Below, in pieces: positions 17,276-25,841 of a stretch of DNA of 64,000 nt. Source of the stretch: Pandoraea aquatica. GTDB taxonomy: Bacteria; Pseudomonadota; Gammaproteobacteria; Burkholderiales; Burkholderiaceae. The position numbers were made by a program, and so were the translations under genes. The first letter of the stretch is position 1; the number at the start of each line of letters is the position of its first letter. The notes under the pieces were generated by a model that was given only the letters and a program-made list of their open reading frames with translations, was not told the origin of the DNA and made no database searches. The DNA lies in contig NZ_CABPSN010000002.1 in the NCBI RefSeq assembly GCF_902459565.1, forward strand, positions 744,001 to 808,000, given 5' to 3'.

Positions 17276-18034
17276 ATGACACACGATACGTTCGACGCCG
17301 CACGGCATGTCGACATCACCGACATCGACCGCGCCGTGCGCGTAGCCGCCCGCACACTGGCGCGCGCCGGACTGGCGCATGCGTACGGACATTGCAGTGC
17401 GCGTCTCGATGCGGATCGCTTCGTCGTCTGCGCCGCCCGTCCGATGGGACTCATCGGCGTCGGCGAGACGGGCACTGTGGTGCCGATCGACGGTCCGCTG
17501 CCCGACGGCGTGCTTGGCGAAGTCCGTCTGCATCAGAAGATCTATCGCTCGCGCCCCGACATCGGTGCGGTCGCACGCACCATGCCGCCCAAGACCATGT
17601 CGCTCTCCACACTGCGCCGCACGCCGCGAGCGCTGCACGGGCCGGGCACGTACTTCGCCCCCGGCGTGCCGCTGTGGGACGACCCGCAACTGATTCGCTC
17701 CGACGAACAAGCCGCGGCCGTGATCGCCACGATGGGTACGAATGCTGCTGTCGTCATGCGCGGTAACGGGGCCGTCGTCGCGGCGGACACGCTCGAAGCG
17801 ATGGTCGCGCTCACGTGGTACCTCGAAGACGCCGCCCGCGTCGATCTCGACGTGCTCGCCCTCGAAGCGTCGTTGCCCGCTGCCGTGCTGAGCGACGAAG
17901 AATGCCGCGCGCGCGCCACACGCTCGGGCCGGATCATCGAGCGCATGTGGGAGTACCTGTCGGCGGGCGACCCGGAGTTGCCCGGCGAGGCTGCGCGCCT
18001 GTCCTCACATCCTTCCTCAAACCAAAGTTCTTGA
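17276..18034 (+). CDS. class II aldolase/adducin-fold protein lacking the zinc histidines
   Basis: 252 aa with the class II aldolase fold: AYGHCSARLDADRF (where NIS-R usually stands) at about 36-49, the catalytic-acid region GEVRLHQKIYRSRPDIGAVA with E82, and MRGNGAVVAADTLEAMV at about 161-177. The family's metal ligands, normally H-x-H then N-H-G, are replaced by R101-T-M103 and G163-N164-G165, so a zinc-dependent aldol reaction looks impossible. The reading frame is otherwise intact, so it is not an obvious pseudogene. It begins 32 bp after the extradiol dioxygenase. By analogy with CmtD-type decarboxylases of this fold, it might decarboxylate a ring-cleavage product; this is a hypothesis. 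Confidence 0.7.
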   Translation: MTHDTFDAARHVDITDIDRAVRVAARTLARAGLAHAYGHCSARLDADRFVVCAARPMGLIGVGETGTVVPIDGPLPDGVLGEVRLHQKIYRSRPDIGAVARTMPPKTMSLSTLRRTPRALHGPGTYFAPGVPLWDDPQLIRSDEQAAAVIATMGTNAAVVMRGNGAVVAADTLEAMVALTWYLEDAARVDLDVLALEASLPAAVLSDEECRARATRSGRIIERMWEYLSAGDPELPGEAARLSSHPSSNQSS

Positions 18035-18105
18035 TGTAATCGCCCCCAACCGGCTGCGAGCCCTTGCACAGAGCGTCGTCGACAGACGCCACGGGCCGCC
18101 GCTCA

Positions 18106-18121
18106 TGCGGTAGTTACCGCA
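18106..18121. promoter_or_regulatory. small inverted repeat before the MFS transporter gene
   Basis: TGCGGTA-GT-TACCGCA, a perfect 7-bp inverted repeat 12 bp before the start codon and directly ahead of the AGGAG ribosome site. It could be a hairpin affecting translation or an operator. Confidence 0.4.
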
Positions 18122-18133
18122 CAGGAGACAGAC

Positions 18134-19477
18134 ATGGAAATATCCGCTTTGATGAACCGCAGAGGCATCACGCCATTTCAATGGCGCGTGATTGCCCTGT
18201 GCTTTCTGATCGTCACACTGGACGGCTTCGACACGGCCGCCATCGGCTATCTTGCGCCGGCCATCCGCAGCGAGTGGGCGATGGCGACGACCAGCCTCGG
18301 CACGGTGTTCGGTGCCGGACTCGGTGGCCTGATGCTCGGCTGCTTCGTGTTCGGGCCGCTCGCCGACCGCATTGGCCGCAAGCGTGTGCTGATCCTCTCC
18401 GTCATTCTCTTCTCTCTGGGCAGCATCGCCTCGGCTTTCGTACATAGCCCGACGGAGCTGGCTGTGCTGCGCTTCGTCACCGGCATCGGTTTGGGCGGTG
18501 CGATGCCCAACGCCATTACGCTCAGTTCCGAGTATTGCGCCGAGCGCATGCGCTCGCTGCTCGTGACGGCTACCTTCTGCGGCTTCACGCTGGGCTTCGC
18601 CATCGGTGGTGAAATCGTGGCGCAGACGCTGCCGCACATCGGCTGGCGCGGCGTGCTGATCGCGGGCGGCGTGGTCCCGATTGCCTTCGTGCCGGTACTC
18701 ATGCGCTGGTTGCCGGAGTCGATGCGTTACCTCGCGGCGCGCGGCGACCGTGCCGACCAGTTGCTGGAAATCGCTCGTCACATCGATCCGGCAGTCACGC
18801 GCATCGATCCGGAGGTGACGCCTGCCGGGCAGACCAACTCGGCGGTCGGCGGCCTGTTCACGCGTCGTTACATCGTGGGCACGCTGCTGCTCTGGGCGAC
18901 GTACTTTTGCACGCTGTGCGCGTTCTACCTGCTCACGAGCTGGCTGCCGCTGATCGTGAAGGATTCCGGCTACACGCTCGCGGAAGCCGCGCGTATCGGT
19001 GCGATGCTGCCGCTCGGTGGCACGGTCGGCGCGGTGATGATCGGCTTTGCGATGGACCGCACGAGTCCGTATCGCGTGCTGGCGGCGTCGTACGTGATGG
19101 CCGGTATCGCGCTGTGCGTGCTGGGCGCTGTGACGCACCAGTCGGGCTGGCTCATGCTCGTCGTGTTCCTCGCAGGCTTCGGCATTGCGGGATCGCAGAC
19201 CGGCGCGAACGCGCTGACGGCGGCTTACTATCCGACGGCCTCCCGTGCGACGGGGGTGGCGTGGGCGCTTGGTGTCGGCCGTCTCGGCTCGATCCTCGGG
19301 TCGAGTCTGGGCGGCGTGCTGATCGCGTCGGCGTCGAGCACGGCGCAGGCGTTCCAGATCGTCGCGATTCCGGCGTTTCTTGCGGCGGCGCTCATGCTGG
19401 TGATGCGTCGTCGCGTGGGACGCGGCGGCTCGCTCGCGCCAGCGGCGACGCAACCGGCACCGGGCACCGTCGCCTGA
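18134..19477 (+). CDS. aromatic acid:H+ symporter (MFS, AAHS family, PcaK-like)
   Basis: Inner-membrane carrier, 447 aa, 12 predicted helices. AAHS signs are FLIVTLDGFDTAAIGYLAPA (about 22-41), where the DGFD motif in helix 1 is needed for aromatic acid transport, and the MFS loop GPLADRIGRKRV (about 74-85). Ribosome site AGGAGACAGAC before ATG 18134. It follows the extradiol/aldolase pair by 99 bp and precedes a porin. It is a clear paralogue of the 447-aa transporter of the gentisate cluster at 29050-30393. The substrate is presumably the hydroxylated benzoate used by this cluster. Confidence 0.88.
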   Translation: MEISALMNRRGITPFQWRVIALCFLIVTLDGFDTAAIGYLAPAIRSEWAMATTSLGTVFGAGLGGLMLGCFVFGPLADRIGRKRVLILSVILFSLGSIASAFVHSPTELAVLRFVTGIGLGGAMPNAITLSSEYCAERMRSLLVTATFCGFTLGFAIGGEIVAQTLPHIGWRGVLIAGGVVPIAFVPVLMRWLPESMRYLAARGDRADQLLEIARHIDPAVTRIDPEVTPAGQTNSAVGGLFTRRYIVGTLLLWATYFCTLCAFYLLTSWLPLIVKDSGYTLAEAARIGAMLPLGGTVGAVMIGFAMDRTSPYRVLAASYVMAGIALCVLGAVTHQSGWLMLVVFLAGFGIAGSQTGANALTAAYYPTASRATGVAWALGVGRLGSILGSSLGGVLIASASSTAQAFQIVAIPAFLAAALMLVMRRRVGRGGSLAPAATQPAPGTVA

Positions 19478-19629
19478 TCGTCGATTGATCCCGATACAGA
19501 TGCACGCCGAACCCCGGCGTGCGTCTGCGAAGTACCCGCCGCTACCGCGCGTCCCCCGACGGCGATGCGGCGGCGCTGCAACTGACCGGCACAGGTCAGG
19601 CCACCACACGTATCCATGGAGACATCACC

Positions 19630-20772
19630 GTGATCCACAAGGGACTGCCCGCGCTCGCGCTGGCTGCCGGCCTCGCATTGGCCACCACTTCCGCTTCGGC
19701 CCAGAGCGTGACGCTCTACGGCATTCTCGACACCGGCGTCGAATACATCTCACACGCCGGACCCAACAACAGTTCGCTCGTGCGCATGCCGGCCAATACC
19801 GGTTCGCTGCCGTCGCGCTGGGGCCTGCGTGGTGACGAAGACCTTGGCGGCGGTCTGCACGCGCTGTTCATGCTGGAGAACGGCTTCAACGTGCGCGCGG
19901 GCGATCTGAATCAGGGCGGACGGTTGTTCGGGCGTCAGGCGTGGGTCGGGTTGTCGAATCAGTACGGCACGCTGTCGTTCGGTCGTCAGTATTCGATGAC
20001 GTTCTGGGTGATGAACGACGCCGACATTCTCGGCCCGGACTTGTACGGCAGCGGCTCGCTGGATAACTACATCCCCAATGCGCGCAGCGACAACACGGTC
20101 GCCTACAAGGGCGTGTTCAGCGGGCTTACCGTCGGCGCGACCTATTCGTTCGGACGCGACAGCGGCGGCACCGGTAACTCTCCCGGACAAGGCACCTGTG
20201 CCGGCCAGACGCCGGGCCAGATGACGGCCTGCCGTCAGATCTCCGCGATGCTGAAGTACGACACGGCGTGGTTCGGCGTAGCCGGTGCGTGGGACGAACA
20301 ACGCGGCGGCGCAGGCGCTGCGGCGAGCTTCTTCAACGGCGCGGCCGCGGTGCCGCTGACCAGTTCGTCGGACAAGGACACCCGCTGGCAGTTGAACGGC
20401 TATGTGAAGGGCGGCAACTGGAAGGCGGGCGCGGGGTGGCTGGGACGTCGCGTGCAGACCGCGTCGGCCGCCGTGGCAGACGTGAATTCCGACATGTTCT
20501 ACATCGGCGCGCTGTATCAGTTCTCACCGGCATTCGCCGTCGACGGCGAAGTCTTCCGCATGTTGAACGCCCGTCAGAATGCGCGGGCGACGATGGCCAC
20601 GTTGCGCGGTACCTACTTCCTGTCGAAGCGCACCGCCGTGTACACGCAAGTCGCCTGGCTGGGCAACAGCGAGCATGCGGCTTACTCGGTCAGTTCCGGC
20701 GGGGCGGGCGGATCACCCACTGCGGGGACGAGTCAGTTGGGCGTGAACGTCGGCATGCGACACACATTCTGA
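19630..20772 (+). CDS. outer-membrane porin, OmpC-like
   Basis: Beta-barrel porin of the beta-proteobacterial Gram-negative porin family, 380 aa from GTG 19630, which has GGAG 8-9 bases upstream. The reading frame is open from 19519, but the signal peptide starts at the GTG (hydrophobic LPALALAAGLALATT, cleavage after SASA, about residue 21). The mature start SVTLYGILDTGVEYIS and the constriction-loop motifs (DEDLGGGLHALFMLENGF, LFGRQAWVGL) are typical, as is the terminal phenylalanine in GMRHTF. The gene ends the extradiol cluster, so the porin likely admits its substrate. Confidence 0.9.
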   Translation: MIHKGLPALALAAGLALATTSASAQSVTLYGILDTGVEYISHAGPNNSSLVRMPANTGSLPSRWGLRGDEDLGGGLHALFMLENGFNVRAGDLNQGGRLFGRQAWVGLSNQYGTLSFGRQYSMTFWVMNDADILGPDLYGSGSLDNYIPNARSDNTVAYKGVFSGLTVGATYSFGRDSGGTGNSPGQGTCAGQTPGQMTACRQISAMLKYDTAWFGVAGAWDEQRGGAGAAASFFNGAAAVPLTSSSDKDTRWQLNGYVKGGNWKAGAGWLGRRVQTASAAVADVNSDMFYIGALYQFSPAFAVDGEVFRMLNARQNARATMATLRGTYFLSKRTAVYTQVAWLGNSEHAAYSVSSGGAGGSPTAGTSQLGVNVGMRHTF

Positions 20773-20782
20773 TCGCATGACG

Positions 20783-20818
20783 AAAAAAAACGGCGCACCG
20801 TGTTTGCAGTGCGCCGTT
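20783..20818. terminator. intrinsic terminator, strongest for the minus strand
   Basis: Stem AACGGCGCAC (20789-20798) with 20809-20818, flanked at 20783-20790 by eight A bases that read as a U-run after the stem on the minus strand. It ends the aldo/keto reductase transcript and can also stop the plus-strand porin transcript. Confidence 0.85.
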
Positions 20819-20863
20819 CGCTGTTTCTCATGCCGAACGCCGAAGACGTTCGATGCCGATGGC

Positions 20864-21913
20864 TTACAGCAGACCCGCTTCGGCGAGTTGCGCGCGACGC
20901 GGATCACCCTGACGCGAGAGCATCCAGCCCGGATACTCGCTGGGCAGTGCGCTCGCGGCGTTGATCGCCGACAGTTCGCGCTCGCTCAGCGTGACACGCG
21001 TGGCGGCGATGTTGTCGTCGAGCTGGTCGGCGCGCTTGGCGCCGATGATCACCGTCGAGACGACCGGCTGCGCGAGCAACCAGGCGAGCGCGATCTGCGC
21101 GACCGACACGCCCTTCTCGGTGGCGATACCGCGCATCACATCGATCACGTCGTAAGCCCGGTCGACATTCACCGGCGGGAAGTCGAAGCTCTGACGGCGC
21201 GAACCATCTTCCGTCTTGCCGTCACGCGTGTATTTGCCTGAGAGCAGGCCGCCTGCGAGCGGACTCCACACCATCAGACCGACGTTTTCGCTGCGCAGCA
21301 TCGGAACGATTTCGCGTTCGAGATCGCGCCCAGCGACCGTGTAGTACGCCTGAAGCGACGCAAAGCTTGCGAGGTTCAGCCGTGCCGAGATGCCCTGCGC
21401 CTTGGCGATCTGCCACGCGGCCCAGTTCGAAACGCCGATGTAGCGCACGTGGCCCTGACGCACCAGCGTGTCGAGCGCGCTGAGCGTCTCTTCGATGGGC
21501 GTGACCGGGTCGAAGCCGTGCACCTGATACAGATCGATGTGATCGAGTTGCAGGCGCTTGAGGCTTGCCTTTACGCCGTCCATGATGTGATAGCGCGACA
21601 GGCCGCGCGAGTTGCTGCCCTGTGCGCCGGTGACGCCAAAGACCTTCGTGGCGACGACCACGCTGTCGCGCGGCACGTTTAGATTGCGCAGGGCTTGTCC
21701 GGTGAGCGTCTCCGACTGGCCTTCCGAATAGACGTCGGCGGTGTCGATGAAGTTGATGCCTGCGTCGAGCGCACGGCCGACGAGCGCGTCGACATCGTTC
21801 TGCTGCAATTGGCCGATCTTGCTCCACATGTCGCCTTGTCCGCCGAAGGTCATCGTGCCGAGGCACAGTTCCGAGACGAAGAGGCCGGTGTTGCCGAGTT
21901 TCCGTTGTCGCAT
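20864..21913 (-). CDS. aldo/keto reductase
   Basis: NADPH-dependent TIM-barrel reductase, 349 aa from ATG 21913 (GGAG 9 bases upstream; the frame is open further to 21976 but the family begins MRQRKLGNTGLFVS). Catalytic tetrad: Asp and Tyr in FIDTADVYSEGQSE, Lys in VVVATKVFG, His in LYQVHGFD. The C-terminal coenzyme segment VIIGAKRADQLDDNI is present. Divergent from an AraC regulator, so probably an inducible carbonyl-detoxifying enzyme. Physiological substrate unknown. Confidence 0.87.
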   Translation of the reverse strand: MRQRKLGNTGLFVSELCLGTMTFGGQGDMWSKIGQLQQNDVDALVGRALDAGINFIDTADVYSEGQSETLTGQALRNLNVPRDSVVVATKVFGVTGAQGSNSRGLSRYHIMDGVKASLKRLQLDHIDLYQVHGFDPVTPIEETLSALDTLVRQGHVRYIGVSNWAAWQIAKAQGISARLNLASFASLQAYYTVAGRDLEREIVPMLRSENVGLMVWSPLAGGLLSGKYTRDGKTEDGSRRQSFDFPPVNVDRAYDVIDVMRGIATEKGVSVAQIALAWLLAQPVVSTVIIGAKRADQLDDNIAATRVTLSERELSAINAASALPSEYPGWMLSRQGDPRRAQLAEAGLL

Positions 21914-22317
21914 TGCATCGCTCCGTTGAGTAGCTGCCCGTCGCAGGGGACCGTCGATGAGGGGGACGGTGTGCACGGGATGGGATGCATTATGCGTCGC
22001 GGGGCATCAGGCAAGCAGTACCTGTTCCTGCACATTTCCTGCCTGATTCTGCAATCGGATGCGATGGCGGGCGTTGTGCGGGCGGCCATTCGGCGGGAAA
22101 GCGTTGCCGAACATGGCGGTAACGTGACACGTAACTGTCGTGGTTTGTCATCGAATGATCGGTCGCACGAGGTGAATCTTGCCGAATTCTCCGGAATTCA
22201 TGCCTGATCGTGTGGATGTGGTGGCGGAGGATCGGGCAATTTTTTATGACAGGCGTATGCTTCGGTTCATTGCGGCCTGGGAGGTTGAAGACGGCCGGCC
22301 AGAATCGAGGACTTGCC
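21914..22317. other. 404-bp divergent gap between aldo/keto reductase and AraC genes
   Basis: No gene is credible here. Two inverted repeats are visible: ATCAGGCA (22006-22013) with TGCCTGAT (22040-22047), about 95 bp before the reductase, and GAATTC-TCCG-GAATTC at 22184-22199. Either could be a site for the AraC protein. The stretch around 22140-22260 is less GC-rich and probably holds the promoters. Confidence 0.45.
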
Positions 22318-23304
22318 ATGCATCTCGTCAAAACATCGCCACCGGCGTTGCTTCACGACACGTCGCCACAAGACGGTCACGCCGACGATCCGTCGCGCGC
22401 CGCCCGCGCGGAACTGGTGTATCTGCTCGAACGTGCGACGCACGGATTGGAAGGCACAGCGCCCACGGCCGTCGACGGTCTGATGGTGCATCGCATCCTG
22501 CATCCGGGTGGCCCGAAGCCTGCGTTGCAGCAACCCGCGTTTGCGGTGATCGCGCAGGGAGAGAAGCGTTTGCAGATCGGCGAAGCGCACTACGCGTACG
22601 ACCCGATGCATTACATGGTGTCGTCCGTGCACTTGCCGGTGGTGGCGCAGGTGTCCGGGGCGAGTGAGCTATCGCCTTATCTGGGCATGCGTCTGAACTT
22701 GGTGGCGGATGACGTCACATCGTTGATTGGTGACGAGCATCTGCCGCCACCGGCCCCGTCGCCGTGCGGGCGTGGGTTGTACGTCAATCGGCTCGATGCC
22801 GCGTTGCTGGACGCGGTGCTGCGTCTGCTGCGACTACTCGACGCTCCGCGCGACATTCCGATTCTTGCGCCGATGATCAAGCGCGAGATCATTTACCGGT
22901 TGCTGATGAACGGGCAGGGGGTGTTGTTGCGTCAGATGGTGATGCAGGACAGCCAGATGAACCGGATCGCGAATGCGGTGCGGTGGTTGCGCGACCATTA
23001 TGCAGAGCCGTTGCGTGTGGAGTCGCTGGCGCAGGAGGTGCATATGAGCGTTTCGTCGCTGCACCACCACTTCAAGCTGGTGACGGCGATGAGTCCGTTG
23101 CAGTATCAGAAGCAATTGCGCTTGCAGGAAGCACGTCGTTTGATCTTCGTGGCAGACGTTGCCGTGTCGTCGGCTGCGCAGGCGGTGGGTTACGAAAGCG
23201 CGTCGCAGTTCAGCCGCGAGTACGCCCGCGTCTTCGGCGAAGCGCCGTTGCGAGATAAGCGCCGGTGGTTACAGGATGGGGATGTGGGCGCGCCGAGACG
23301 GTAA
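22318..23304 (+). CDS. AraC family regulator (AraC_N type)
   Basis: 328 aa from ATG 22318; 36 in-frame residues upstream do not look like family sequence. N-terminal AraC_N domain at about 45-190 (FAVIAQGEKRLQIGEAHYAY). Two helix-turn-helix units follow at about 225-320: ESLAQEVHMSVSSLHHHFK and the second in SSAAQAVGYESASQFSREYA, followed by FGEAPLRDKRRW. Regulators of this type typically sit beside and control an aldo/keto reductase or alcohol dehydrogenase gene, matching the divergent neighbour. Ends 2 bp from ligD, convergent. Confidence 0.87.
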   Translation: MHLVKTSPPALLHDTSPQDGHADDPSRAARAELVYLLERATHGLEGTAPTAVDGLMVHRILHPGGPKPALQQPAFAVIAQGEKRLQIGEAHYAYDPMHYMVSSVHLPVVAQVSGASELSPYLGMRLNLVADDVTSLIGDEHLPPPAPSPCGRGLYVNRLDAALLDAVLRLLRLLDAPRDIPILAPMIKREIIYRLLMNGQGVLLRQMVMQDSQMNRIANAVRWLRDHYAEPLRVESLAQEVHMSVSSLHHHFKLVTAMSPLQYQKQLRLQEARRLIFVADVAVSSAAQAVGYESASQFSREYARVFGEAPLRDKRRWLQDGDVGAPRR

Positions 23305-23306
23305 CT

Positions 23307-25841
23307 TCAATCTCCCAACCGATCCAGCATCTTCTTCGTCACTCGCTGCTGCGATGCCTCCTCGTACTCGGCCCACGGGTCTTGTTTCAATGCTGTGAGG
23401 CGGTCGAGGGCATTGCGCACGGTCCAGGCGTCGGCACCCGGCAAATCGGACAATTCCTCCCAGTGGATTGGCATCGATACCGCCATGCCTTCTCGCGCCC
23501 GAGCCGAATAAGCGCACACGGTTGTCGCCCCCCGGTAGTTGCGCAGATAGTCGATGAAGCACTTCCCAACGCGATGCTTCGGTCCCATCGTTGCCGTAAA
23601 TCGGTCGGGAAAAACGTGCGCCATATGCTTTGCGACGGCTTCTGCAAACCCCTTCGCGAAGTCCCATTCGTGACGCCTCGCCAGTGGCGTCACCACATGC
23701 AGCCCCCTGCCACCGCTCGTTTTCACGAAAGCCTTCAGCCCGAGTTCGTCCAGCAACCCGCGAATGAGTTGCGCGCCTTCTACAATCTGCGCGAATGTCA
23801 CCCCCTTGCCGGGGTCCAGATCGAAGATCACCCGATCGGGGCGCTCAATCAGATCGCTACGCGCATTCCACGTGTGGAACTCCACCGAACCCATCTGCAC
23901 GGCTCCGACGAGCGCGCGTGAATCGTCGATCTGCATAAGCGGTTCGTGGTCGGGGTCGAGCGACGTGTCGAGCATGCGTACGCCGGTGATCGTCTTCGCG
24001 GCATGCTTCTGGAAGAACATCTCGCCGCCAATCCCTTCCGGTGCGCGCAAGACAGCGACCGGCCGGTCGGCGAGGTGCGGGAGCATCCATTGGCTGACGG
24101 CGTCGTAATACTCGGCAAGCTCGACTTTCGTCACGCCCGAATGCGTATCCATCACGCGTTCGCCGTGTGTGATTTTCACGGAAAGGGCGGATGACTTCGA
24201 CCGGGCGGTACTCGCAGCTTTCGGCATGGACGGCATCTCCTTCGATGAGTTGACGGCACCGTTGCGGTGCGTTTCACGTCGAATTTCGCGGCGAATCTCC
24301 TTCGCCGGTTTGTCGGTGCGCATTGCGTGAAACGCGGCCTGACGCACGTGACCGTCACGCGTCCACTCGGCGAAGCGAACTTCTGCGATCAGCATCGGAC
24401 GCACCCAGTGCACAAGCGCTCGTCCCCCCGGACGCGGCGCAGGAGACAGGGCAGGGCGAGGCGTCTCGACAGCGTCGAGTTGCTTGCGCATGCGCAGCAG
24501 CGCCTCGGTGTCGAAGCCGGTGCCGACCTTACCCGCATAGCGCAGCGTCTCGCCATCGTCGTCGTAATAACCGAGCAGCAACGCACCGAAGCCCTGTCGC
24601 GAACCGGACGGCTCCGTGAACCCCACCACGACGAACTCCTGACGCTGCGAACACTTGAGCTTGCGCCACGCGTCGCTGCGACCGTCGACGTAGGTCGAGT
24701 CGTCGCGCTTGACCATGATGCCTTCGAGGCCCGCTTCGCATGCGCCGTGCCAGAGCGAACCGAGATCGCCTGCGACAGGTTGGAGGACCCGAACGGCATC
24801 CGTCTCGTTGCCTTCAAACACGCTCGCGAGCCTCGTCTGACGTTCGTGCAAGGGCGCATCGCGCAGATCCTGTCCGTTACACCACGGCAGATCGAAGACG
24901 TAAATGACGATGGCGCTCTGGGTGTCCTCGTCGAACGCTCGTTGTAACGCCTGAAAGTCCGGCAATCCATGCGCGTTCGTGACGACGGCCTCGCCGTCGA
25001 GCCACGCATTCGGGAGGCCGCGCTCGCGCAAGGCGGCGACTGCGGGCTGGAAGCGGTGCGTCCAATCTTGCCCCGAGCGTGTGAAGACGCGAATGTCGCT
25101 GCCTGCGATGCGGATGAGGACGCGATAGCCATCGAGCTTCAACTCGGCGTGCCATCCTTCCGATGACGGCGCCTGATCGACGAGCGTCGCCAGCATCGGA
25201 CGCATCTCATCGGGCGGTTTCACCGAAGATTTACGTGACGTTGCAGGCTTCGCTGTCGGTGGCTCGGCGTGCGGTGACGCATGTCCATCGTCATGCCGGT
25301 GAATCAGTAACCATTGCGGCTGACGCGCGGGTTTTTCGGTGCGCACCAGCGTCCAGTGACCGCTGAGTCGCTGACCTTGCAATGTGAACGACAACTTGCC
25401 GTGCGCATAATCGCGCGATGCGTTGCCGTCGGGTATCCAGACTCCGCTATCCCAGATGTCGACGTGTCCCGCACCGTAGTTGCCCGCAGGAATGTCGCCT
25501 TCGAAGTCGGCGTAAGCGAGCGGATGATCTTCGACCTGAACGGCCAGTCGCGGACGGCTGACGTCCGGACTCGGTTGCTTCGGCAGCGCCCACGAACGCA
25601 GCGTGCCGTCGAGTTCGAGACGGAAGTCGTAGTGAAGATGGCTGGCGTCATGTCGTTGGATGACATATCGCAGCGCATGCTTGCGGGCCGCACGCTTACC
25701 GCGTGGCTCGGGCGTCGCGGAGAAGTTGCGTTTCGCGTCATACGCCGCGAGCGGGTCGGCGGATTTTCGACTGCTCGTTGCTCTCGCTTTCGTTGTCTTG
25801 GTCGTCTGACCTGAGGCGCGTCTGGGCATCGTCGCGCTCAC
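23307..25841 (-). CDS. ligD: ATP-dependent DNA ligase D (phosphoesterase-ligase-polymerase)
   Basis: NHEJ ligase with all three domains in 844 aa. 3'-phosphoesterase at about 35-190 (RHDASHLHYDFRLELDG). Ligase at about 210-520 with adenylated K235 in ELKLDGYR. Primase-polymerase at about 560-840 with FDLDPGKGVTF supplying the metal aspartates and TSGGRGLHVV. This domain order is that of Pseudomonas/Burkholderia LigD. The GTG start at 25841 shares bases with the Ku stop codon (GTGA), so the genes are translationally coupled; ATG at 25829 is an alternative start. Confidence 0.95.
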   Translation of the reverse strand: MSATMPRRASGQTTKTTKARATSSRKSADPLAAYDAKRNFSATPEPRGKRAARKHALRYVIQRHDASHLHYDFRLELDGTLRSWALPKQPSPDVSRPRLAVQVEDHPLAYADFEGDIPAGNYGAGHVDIWDSGVWIPDGNASRDYAHGKLSFTLQGQRLSGHWTLVRTEKPARQPQWLLIHRHDDGHASPHAEPPTAKPATSRKSSVKPPDEMRPMLATLVDQAPSSEGWHAELKLDGYRVLIRIAGSDIRVFTRSGQDWTHRFQPAVAALRERGLPNAWLDGEAVVTNAHGLPDFQALQRAFDEDTQSAIVIYVFDLPWCNGQDLRDAPLHERQTRLASVFEGNETDAVRVLQPVAGDLGSLWHGACEAGLEGIMVKRDDSTYVDGRSDAWRKLKCSQRQEFVVVGFTEPSGSRQGFGALLLGYYDDDGETLRYAGKVGTGFDTEALLRMRKQLDAVETPRPALSPAPRPGGRALVHWVRPMLIAEVRFAEWTRDGHVRQAAFHAMRTDKPAKEIRREIRRETHRNGAVNSSKEMPSMPKAASTARSKSSALSVKITHGERVMDTHSGVTKVELAEYYDAVSQWMLPHLADRPVAVLRAPEGIGGEMFFQKHAAKTITGVRMLDTSLDPDHEPLMQIDDSRALVGAVQMGSVEFHTWNARSDLIERPDRVIFDLDPGKGVTFAQIVEGAQLIRGLLDELGLKAFVKTSGGRGLHVVTPLARRHEWDFAKGFAEAVAKHMAHVFPDRFTATMGPKHRVGKCFIDYLRNYRGATTVCAYSARAREGMAVSMPIHWEELSDLPGADAWTVRNALDRLTALKQDPWAEYEEASQQRVTKKMLDRLGD

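Noticed and set aside
18017-19609. Long minus-strand open frame of 530 codons
   Set aside because: Antisense shadow of the MFS transporter at 18134-19477; composition is Arg/Ala/Gly/His-rich and no family features are seen.
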